A stretch of DNA of 64,000 nt from G963674685 sp963674685 (lineage in GTDB: Bacteria; Lernaellota; Lernaellaia; JACKCT01): positions 372,001 through 436,000 of the forward strand of contig CAXXWT010000009.1 in the NCBI GenBank assembly GCA_963674685.2. Reading direction: 5' to 3'. Each line of letters opens with the position of its first letter. Position 1 is the first letter of the stretch. The translations under genes were made by a program, and so were the position numbers. Below, piece by piece: positions 58,504 to 64,000 of the stretch. The notes beneath the pieces were generated by a model that did not search any database, was not told where the DNA came from, and saw only the letters and a program-made list of their open reading frames with translations.

Positions 58504-59046
58504 ATGGTCCCCAGATTGAAAACTTATTATCAGGACAACGTCGTACCGGCTTTGACCAAGGAGTTCAGTTACAAGAACGCCATGGAAGTTCCGAAGCTGG
58601 TCAAGATCACATTGAACATGGGTCTGGGTGAAGCCATTCAGAATCCCAAGCTGATCGAGTCCGCCGTCACGGAAATCACCGCCATCGCCGGCCAGGCGCC
58701 CGTGGTGACCAAGGCCCGGAAATCCATCGCTTCCTTCAAGCTCCGCGAGGGGCAGAATATCGGAGCCATGGCGACTTTGCGGAAAGACCGCATGTACGAG
58801 TTTCTCGACCGCCTGATTTCCGTGGCCATTCCGCGTATTCGCGACTTTCGGGGAGTTTCCGAAAAAGCGTTTGACGGCCGGGGTAATTATTCCCTGGGAA
58901 TTCGTGAACAAATCGTCTTTACCGAGATTGATTACGATAAAGTGGACAAGATCAAAGGCATGAACGTCACGATCGTCACGACGGCGAAGACGGATGAGGA
59001 AGGCCGCGCATTGCTCAGGCACATGGGCATGCCCTTTCGCAAGTAA
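58504..59046 (+). CDS. rplE: 50S ribosomal protein L5
   Basis: 180 aa. VPRLKTYYQDNVVPAL, ITLNMGLGEAIQNPKLIESA and FDGRGNYSLGIREQIVFTEIDYDKVDKIKGM. It contacts 5S rRNA. Usual length. Confidence 0.97.
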   Translation: MVPRLKTYYQDNVVPALTKEFSYKNAMEVPKLVKITLNMGLGEAIQNPKLIESAVTEITAIAGQAPVVTKARKSIASFKLREGQNIGAMATLRKDRMYEFLDRLISVAIPRIRDFRGVSEKAFDGRGNYSLGIREQIVFTEIDYDKVDKIKGMNVTIVTTAKTDEEGRALLRHMGMPFRK

Positions 59047-59072
59047 GCGTTTATCAAACGGAGACTACTAAC

Positions 59073-59258
59073 GTGGCAAAAAAATCGATTGTAGCCAAGG
59101 CGAAACGAAAGCAGAAATTCCCGGTTCGCCAGTATAACCGCTGCCCGCTGTGCGGACGCCCCCGGGCCTATTATCGGAAGTTCAACATGTGCCGCATCTG
59201 CCTGCGGCAATTGGCGCTCCAGGGCGACCTGCCGGGCGTGGTTAAATCGAGTTGGTGA
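59073..59258 (+). CDS. rpsN: 30S ribosomal protein S14, zinc-binding type
   Basis: 61 aa, the short form (type Z) with two CxxC knuckles: CPLC(GRP) and CRIC. AKKSIVAKAKRKQKFPVRQYNRC and FNMCRICLRQLALQGDLPGVVKSSW are typical. GTG start 59073. Confidence 0.96.
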   Translation: MAKKSIVAKAKRKQKFPVRQYNRCPLCGRPRAYYRKFNMCRICLRQLALQGDLPGVVKSSW

Positions 59259-59292
59259 CGCTTTAGCGGCCGATTCAAGGGAGGAAAGCGAT

Positions 59293-59691
59293 ATGGTCAT
59301 GACGGATCCGTTGGCGGACATGTTGACGAGGATTCGCAATGGGTACAAGGCGGGGCACAAAAGCATCAGCCTGCCCGCTTCGAAGCTCAAAGCCGGCGTC
59401 CTGAAGATCCTCAAGGATAAGGGATTTATCGACGCCTACAAGTTCGAGCAGGATGACAAGCAGGGAATGCTGCATGTCCATCTTCGCTACGACATCGATC
59501 ACAAACCCATGATCAGCGGCATCCAGCGAGTCAGCAAGCCGGGACTGCGCCGCTATTCGGGATCCGAAGAGATTCCCGAAGTCCTGCAGGGACTGGGCAC
59601 CATGATCGTGTCCACGAGCAAAGGCGTGATGGCGGACGATGAGGCGAAGGAAAAGAAGCTTGGCGGCGAACTTTTATGCCGCGTTTGGTAA
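59293..59691 (+). CDS. rpsH: 30S ribosomal protein S8
   Basis: 132 aa. MTDPLADMLTRIRNGYKAGH, KPMISGIQRVSKPGLRRY and MIVSTSKGVMADDEAKEKKLGGELLCRVW are conserved. ATG 59293 is used; ATG 59299 is a possible alternative two residues later. Confidence 0.97.
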   Translation: MVMTDPLADMLTRIRNGYKAGHKSISLPASKLKAGVLKILKDKGFIDAYKFEQDDKQGMLHVHLRYDIDHKPMISGIQRVSKPGLRRYSGSEEIPEVLQGLGTMIVSTSKGVMADDEAKEKKLGGELLCRVW

Positions 59692-59721
59692 GAATCGATA
59701 TTAATGACAGGGCGGTAAATC

Positions 59722-60258
59722 ATGAGTCGCGTCGGAAAAAAACCCGTTCAGCTTGAAAGCGGTGTGACGGCCGCCGTCAGCGGGAATACGGTCACGGTCA
59801 AGGGCCCGAAAGGCCAGTTGGAATACACCTTTTTGCCGGGTATCGGCGTCGAGGTCAAAGACGACTTGGTCGAGGTCACCCGTGAAACGGATCATCGGGA
59901 TCATCGCAGCCTGCATGGACTGACCAGGGCGCTGATCCAGAACATGGTGATCGGCGTATCCAAGGGATATCAAAAGAAACTGGAAATGAGCGGCGTGGGT
60001 TACAAGGCGGAGGTTCAGCAGGGACGGATCATGCTGAGCGTCGGCTTCCCGGCGCCCAAATCCCTGGCGATTCCGTCGGAGTTGGAAGTGACGGTTGAAA
60101 ACAACAACAAAATCACCGTCAGCGGCATACACAAGGACATGGTCGGAGAGTTCGCGGCTCGAATTCGCCGGGTGCGCCCGCCCGAGCCGTATAAAGGCAA
60201 AGGAATCAAATACGATACCGAGAGGATCGTGCGCAAGGTCGGAAAGACCAGCGCCTGA
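59722..60258 (+). CDS. rplF: 50S ribosomal protein L6
   Basis: 178 aa. MSRVGKKPVQLESGVTAAVSGN, HGLTRALIQNMVIGVSKGYQKKLEMSGVGYKA and RVRPPEPYKGKGIKYDTERIVRKVGKT are conserved. Usual length. Confidence 0.98.
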   Translation: MSRVGKKPVQLESGVTAAVSGNTVTVKGPKGQLEYTFLPGIGVEVKDDLVEVTRETDHRDHRSLHGLTRALIQNMVIGVSKGYQKKLEMSGVGYKAEVQQGRIMLSVGFPAPKSLAIPSELEVTVENNNKITVSGIHKDMVGEFAARIRRVRPPEPYKGKGIKYDTERIVRKVGKTSA

Positions 60259-60300
60259 TATTAGGCCTAACCGACGCATTGCGCGTCAAGGAGTCATACG

Positions 60301-60747
60301 GTGAGTCACAAGAAGGAAGCAGACACATCGCGGAAACACAGGCAAAGGCGGGTTCGACGGAAGATCCGGGGAAGCGCCGAAAGGCCGAGACTCTGCGTTT
60401 ATCGCAGTCTGAAGCACATTTACGCCCAAGTCATCGACGACTCGACGGGCGCCGTGGTCGCCAGCGCATCGAGCCTGGAGTCCGCGTTCAACAAGCCCGA
60501 ACCCCCCGCGGCGAAATCCGAAGCAAAACCCGAAGCCGACGAGAAAAAGAGCGATAAGAAAAAAGGCAAAGCCGCCGCCCCCAAAGGATCCAAGATCCTG
60601 TGCAGCGAGGAAGTCGGCCGCATGATAGCCGGGCGGATCAAGGAAAAGGGCATCGAAAAGGTGGTTTTCGATCGCAACGGATTTCTCTACCACGGTCGGA
60701 TCAAGGCCGTCGCCGATGCGGCGCGCAAAGCCGGCCTGCAGTTTTAG
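60301..60747 (+). CDS. rplR: 50S ribosomal protein L18 with charged insertion
   Basis: 148 aa, about 30 longer than usual. The N-terminus (RKHRQRRVRRKIRGSAERPRL, YAQVIDDSTG) and C-terminus (KVVFDRNGFLYHGRIKAVADAARKAGLQF) are conserved. Between SASSLESAF (about 63) and KILCSEEVGR (about 98) lies an inserted Lys/Ala/Pro/Glu-rich stretch (about residues 64-96). GTG start 60301. L18 binds 5S rRNA; the insert would extend from its surface. Confidence 0.95.
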   Translation: MSHKKEADTSRKHRQRRVRRKIRGSAERPRLCVYRSLKHIYAQVIDDSTGAVVASASSLESAFNKPEPPAAKSEAKPEADEKKSDKKKGKAAAPKGSKILCSEEVGRMIAGRIKEKGIEKVVFDRNGFLYHGRIKAVADAARKAGLQF

Positions 60748-60766
60748 GACCTTAGGAGGATAACCA

Positions 60767-61306
60767 GTGGCGAACATAGATCGCAACGAATTTCAAGAGG
60801 CGCCCGAATTTGTGGAAAAGGTCGTCCATGTCAACCGTGTCGCCAAGGTTGTCAAGGGCGGTCGCCGCTTTTCCTTTACGGCTGTCGTGGTCGTGGGAGA
60901 CGGCAAGGGCCGCGTCGGCGTGGGCAAAGGGAAAGCCAATGAAGTTCCCGACGCCATCCGCAAGGCCATCGACGGCGCGAAAAAGTCCGTCTTCAAGGTG
61001 CCTTTGACAGAAAATTACACCATTCCCCACGAAATCGAGGGACGCATGGGACGTTACGGGGCCGCCAAGGTGAAATTGATCCCCGCCAGCCCCGGCACCG
61101 GCGTCATCGCCGGCAGCGCCGTGCGTGCGATCCTTGAAAGCGCGGGCATCCGCAACATCCTGACGAAATGCCAGGGAAGCCGCAATCCGCACAACCTGGT
61201 TCACGCCACGGTGAGGGGATTGCAGAATCTGAACGATCCGGAAAAGTACCGCAGGCGGCTCAAAAGAGGATCCGGAGGCGGAAAATCCGCCGATAAGGAG
61301 CAGTGA
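60767..61306 (+). CDS. rpsE: 30S ribosomal protein S5
   Basis: 179 aa, GTG start. VVHVNRVAKVVKGGRRFSFTAVVVVGDG, GVGKGKANEVPDAI, IEGRMGRYGAAKVKLIPASPGTGVIAG, and CQGSRNPHNLVHATVRGL are conserved. Helps decoding accuracy. Confidence 0.98.
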   Translation: MANIDRNEFQEAPEFVEKVVHVNRVAKVVKGGRRFSFTAVVVVGDGKGRVGVGKGKANEVPDAIRKAIDGAKKSVFKVPLTENYTIPHEIEGRMGRYGAAKVKLIPASPGTGVIAGSAVRAILESAGIRNILTKCQGSRNPHNLVHATVRGLQNLNDPEKYRRRLKRGSGGGKSADKEQ

Positions 61307-61308
61307 TC

Positions 61309-61491
61309 ATGGGACAGATCAAAGTGACGCAGGTCCGATCGACGATCGGCCGCGACAAAAAGCAGCAGCGAATTCTCGACGCCCTGGGTTTGAAAAGAAT
61401 CGATCACACCGTGGTTCATCAGAATTCGCCCACCATCCGAGGGATGGTGAAAAAAGTTTTGCATCTCGTTCGTTATGAGGAGACTCTTTAA
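61309..61491 (+). CDS. rpmD: 50S ribosomal protein L30
   Basis: 60 aa. GQIKVTQVRSTIGRDKKQQRILDALGLKRI and VHQNSPTIRGMVKKVLHLV. ATG 61309 has AAGGAG at 9-nt spacing; a GTG at 61303 inside the rpsE stop is less likely. Confidence 0.96.
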   Translation: MGQIKVTQVRSTIGRDKKQQRILDALGLKRIDHTVVHQNSPTIRGMVKKVLHLVRYEETL

Positions 61492-61938
61492 ATGAAACTC
61501 TCTGAACTTTCGCCTCCCAAAGGCGCGGTGACCAAGAGCCGGCGCATCGGCCGGGGCAATGCCACCGGTCAGGGCGGAACGGCCGGCAAAGGTCACAAGG
61601 GCGCCAAAGCCAGGGCCGGCACCGAGAAGGGACCCGGTTTTGAGGGCGGTCAGATGCCTTTGATCCGCAGAGTTCCCAAAAGAGGCTTTAAAAATCCCAA
61701 CAGCAAGTTCTTCGCGGTCGTAAACGTCGGGCAGCTTTCGCGTTTCGAGGCCGGTTCGGTCGTGGATCCGGACATCCTGCGAAAACAGAAACTGATTCGT
61801 AAGAAATGCGACGGCCTGAAAATCCTTTCCGAAGGCGATCTCAATGTTTCCCTGACGGTTGTGGCGCATAAATTTTCCGCCAAAGCCAAGGAAAAAATCC
61901 TGGCCGCCGGCGGCACCGTAGAAACCATAAAGGATTGA
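61492..61938 (+). CDS. rplO: 50S ribosomal protein L15
   Basis: 148 aa. KLSELSPPKGAVTKSRRIGRGNATGQGGTAGKGHKGAKAR and FEGGQMPLIRRVPKRGFKNP are conserved. It starts directly after the rpmD stop codon. Confidence 0.98.
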   Translation: MKLSELSPPKGAVTKSRRIGRGNATGQGGTAGKGHKGAKARAGTEKGPGFEGGQMPLIRRVPKRGFKNPNSKFFAVVNVGQLSRFEAGSVVDPDILRKQKLIRKKCDGLKILSEGDLNVSLTVVAHKFSAKAKEKILAAGGTVETIKD

Positions 61939-61942
61939 ACCG

Positions 61943-63247
61943 TTGGTCAACGCGTTTCAAAATATTTTCAAGATACCCGAGCTGAGACGGCGCGTATTTT
62001 TCACGGCGCTGCTTCTGGCCGTGTACCGGGTCGGCTGCACCGTGCCGATTCCCGGCCTGAACACTGCCGCACTGTCGAACTTCTTTAAAGCGCAGGCCGG
62101 AACCGTTTTCGGCATGTTCTCAATGTTCACCGGCGGCGCGCTGGAAAGCGGATCGATTTTCTCCCTGGGAATCATGCCCTACATTTCGTCGTCCATTATT
62201 TTGCAACTCTTGACGGTTGTGGTTCCCTATCTGGAGCAATTGTCGAAGGAAGGCGAAGTCGGGCGTAAGAAAATCACCCAATATACCCGGTACGGCACAG
62301 TCGGTCTGGCTCTGTTCCAGGGATTCATGATGGCCGTCGCCCTGGAGAAGGGTATGCTCGGCCAAGGCGTCGTTCTTCATCCGGGTCTGCTTTTCAAGAT
62401 CATCACGGCCATTACGATGACCGCCGGAACGGCCTTCATCATGTGGCTTGGCGAGCAGATCAGCGAGCACGGCATCGGCAACGGCATCAGCCTTATCATC
62501 TTCGCGGGCATTGTGGCCAGAATGCCCGCCGCCGCGTATCAGCTTTTCGTGGACATCGGAACCGGCGAGCGCAACATCCTGTCCACCGTTCCCATTTTGA
62601 TTACCATGGTCTTCGTGGTCTTTGCTATTATTTTCGTGGAAAGGGCTCACCGGAAGATCCCGATTCAGCACGCTCGAAGAGTGGTGGGCCGGCGCATGTA
62701 CGGCGGCTCCAGCACGCATCTTCCCCTGAAGGTCAACACCGCCGGCGTGATTCCGCCGATTTTCGCCAGCTCCATTATGATGTTTCCGGCCACCTTCTCG
62801 AACTTCTTCGATCATCCGTGGCTTCAGACCATCAGCGACTGGCTGAATCCGGGAGCGCCCCTGTACCTGGTTTTGTACGTGGCGCTGATCATCTTCTTCT
62901 GCTTTTTCTACACGGCCGTCACCTTTAACCCGGTGGACGTCGCCGACAATCTGAAAAAATCCGGCGCCTATATCCCCGGATACCGTCCGGGCAAAAGGAC
63001 GGCGGATTATATCGACAAGGTTCTGACGCGAATTACGCTGGGCGGGGCGGTTTATATCTCCGCGGTATGCGTGTTGCCGACATTCCTCGTTTCGTTCTTC
63101 AAAGTCCCCTTCTATTTCGGCGGGACGGCTTTGCTGATCGTCGTGGGCGTCGCCCTGGACACCATCTCCCAACTGGAAAGCCACATGCTCATGCGGCATT
63201 ACGATGGATTCCTCGGGGCCAAAGGCAAATTCAAAGGACGTCGTTAG
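61943..63247 (+). CDS. secY: Preprotein translocase subunit SecY
   Basis: 434 aa, ten predicted membrane helices, the protein-conducting channel. Motifs are PIPGLNTAAL, MPYISSSIILQLL, GEQISEHGIGNGISLIIFAGIVARMP, YGGSSTHLPLKVNTAGVIPPIFASS and PVDVADNLKKSGAYIPGYRPGKRT. TTG start 61943 after AGGA; no in-frame ATG near the N-terminus. Four bases after rplO. Confidence 0.97.
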   Translation: MVNAFQNIFKIPELRRRVFFTALLLAVYRVGCTVPIPGLNTAALSNFFKAQAGTVFGMFSMFTGGALESGSIFSLGIMPYISSSIILQLLTVVVPYLEQLSKEGEVGRKKITQYTRYGTVGLALFQGFMMAVALEKGMLGQGVVLHPGLLFKIITAITMTAGTAFIMWLGEQISEHGIGNGISLIIFAGIVARMPAAAYQLFVDIGTGERNILSTVPILITMVFVVFAIIFVERAHRKIPIQHARRVVGRRMYGGSSTHLPLKVNTAGVIPPIFASSIMMFPATFSNFFDHPWLQTISDWLNPGAPLYLVLYVALIIFFCFFYTAVTFNPVDVADNLKKSGAYIPGYRPGKRTADYIDKVLTRITLGGAVYISAVCVLPTFLVSFFKVPFYFGGTALLIVVGVALDTISQLESHMLMRHYDGFLGAKGKFKGRR

Positions 63248-63270
63248 TTTTAGATATATGGAGGTTCGAT

Positions 63271-63915
63271 ATGCGTATGATTCTGTTGGGAGGCCCCGGC
63301 GCGGGCAAAGGCACGCAGGCCAAGAAAATCGTCGATCGCCTCGGCATTCCCCAGGTCTCCACGGGCGATATGCTGCGCGCGGCGGTAGGCAACCAGACTG
63401 AACTCGGCGTCGAAGCCAAAAAATATATGGACGCCGGCAAACTGGTTCCGGATTCCGTGGTCATCGGATTGATCGACGAACGTCTCGATGCGGACGATGC
63501 GAAAAAGGGATTCATTCTGGACGGCTTCCCGAGGACGATCGCGCAGGCGGAAGCGCTGGGCGAACTTCTGGAAAAGAAAGACATGAATCTGGACAAGGTT
63601 ATTTCCATCGACGTGCCCGACAACGATCTGGTCGAGCGCTTGAGCGGACGCCTGACATGCAGGGCCTGCGGCGCCATGATGCATCGCCTCTTCTCGCCCC
63701 CCAAGGTCGACGGCAAATGCGACAAATGCGGCGGCGAACTTTATCAGCGCGACGACGACAAGGAAGAGACCATTCGTCAGCGCCTGAAGACATATCACGA
63801 TCAGACCGCTCCGCTGATCGACTTTTATAAAGGCCAAAGCATGCTGACGGAAGTCTCGGGACAGGGCTCCATCGACGAGATCACCGCGCGCATGAACGGA
63901 GTGTTGGAAGGCTGA
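63271..63915 (+). CDS. adk: Adenylate kinase (zinc-type LID)
   Basis: 214 aa. It converts AMP plus ATP to two ADP. The P-loop is GGPGAGKGTQAKK, and other motifs are STGDMLRAAV and DGFPRTIAQAEAL. The LID domain has CRAC and CDKC, so it binds zinc. ATG 63271 follows GGAGG; the frame stays open upstream inside secY but that is not coding. 23 bp after secY. Confidence 0.97.
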   Translation: MRMILLGGPGAGKGTQAKKIVDRLGIPQVSTGDMLRAAVGNQTELGVEAKKYMDAGKLVPDSVVIGLIDERLDADDAKKGFILDGFPRTIAQAEALGELLEKKDMNLDKVISIDVPDNDLVERLSGRLTCRACGAMMHRLFSPPKVDGKCDKCGGELYQRDDDKEETIRQRLKTYHDQTAPLIDFYKGQSMLTEVSGQGSIDEITARMNGVLEG

Positions 63916-63925
63916 ACCTTCTAAA

Positions 63926-64000
63926 ATGATTATTCAGTTAAAAAGCCCGGCGGAAATCGAAAAGTTGCACCGGGCCAATCAGGTGGTCGCCGAAGCCCTG
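63926..64000 (+). CDS. map: Methionine aminopeptidase type I (partial, cut by window end)
   Basis: Only 25 codons are seen: MIIQLKSPAEIEKLHRANQVVAEAL, listed here only to show the family start (IxLKSxxEIExLRxAxxVvaexL). It normally removes the initiator Met and follows secY-adk in this operon. The catalytic part lies beyond the window. Confidence 0.85.
   Translation, partial: MIIQLKSPAEIEKLHRANQVVAEAL

Noticed and set aside
63067..63270. Extended N-terminus for adenylate kinase inside secY
   Set aside because: The frame is open but its translation is secY shadow. ATG 63271 has a ribosome site and gives the standard N-terminus.

Overview
The window looks chromosomal, from a Gram-negative bacterium. 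It carries lipoprotein signal peptides, a FadL-like outer-membrane barrel, a second barrel-like protein and an OmpA/Pal-type domain. The 16S rRNA reads as Deltaproteobacteria-like in the broad old sense. Several secreted lipoproteins have long Asp/Asn/Val linkers just after the lipid-attachment cysteine. From memory this style occurs in uncultured delta-like lineages such as Lernaellota, but I cannot place the organism more precisely without a 16S or RpoB tree.

Layout. (1) 1-5670: a complete rRNA operon, 16S-tRNA-Ile-tRNA-Ala-23S-5S, with two tandem promoters, boxA-like signals, RNase III processing stems and a terminator. (2) 5714-6976: peptidase T. (3) 7096-13232: all six ebo-type genes, arranged as two convergent three-gene operons, eboD-eboE-eboC on + and eboF-eboB-eboA on -, whose ends are 6 bp apart. 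This is the most interesting metabolic locus here. The ebo cluster is known from cyanobacteria, various other bacteria and some algal plastids. It is linked to moving or modifying a small-molecule precursor, but its product is unknown. (4) 13.5-33.4 kb: an accessory, envelope-centred region. It holds Asp-rich lipoproteins, a FadL-like barrel with a giant Ig-like lipoprotein, a CPBP membrane protease, a frameshifted phospholipase C-like/bulb-lectin lipoprotein next to an IS3 remnant, a GT4 glycosyltransferase, a MEMO-family protein, an 830-bp gap filled by nested inverted repeats, a TolB-propeller/OmpA fusion and an S9 peptidase. (5) 33.7-64 kb: a long translation/transcription block. In order it is tRNA-Thr/Tyr/Gly-tuf-rpmG-secE-nusG-rplKAJL-rpoBC-rpsLG-fusA-tuf, then the S10 and spc operons through secY and adk, ending inside map.

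How the parts work together. Regions 1 and 5 supply the rRNA and nearly the whole core of ribosomal protein, elongation-factor, RNA polymerase and secretion genes. The two tuf copies appear identical over the gene itself. Region 4 is mostly cell-surface biology. Region 3 is a self-contained small-molecule pathway with its own promoters. No CRISPR array, prophage or intact transposon was seen. The IS3 fragment, the frameshift and the palindromic element mark the 19-30 kb stretch as the most fluid part.
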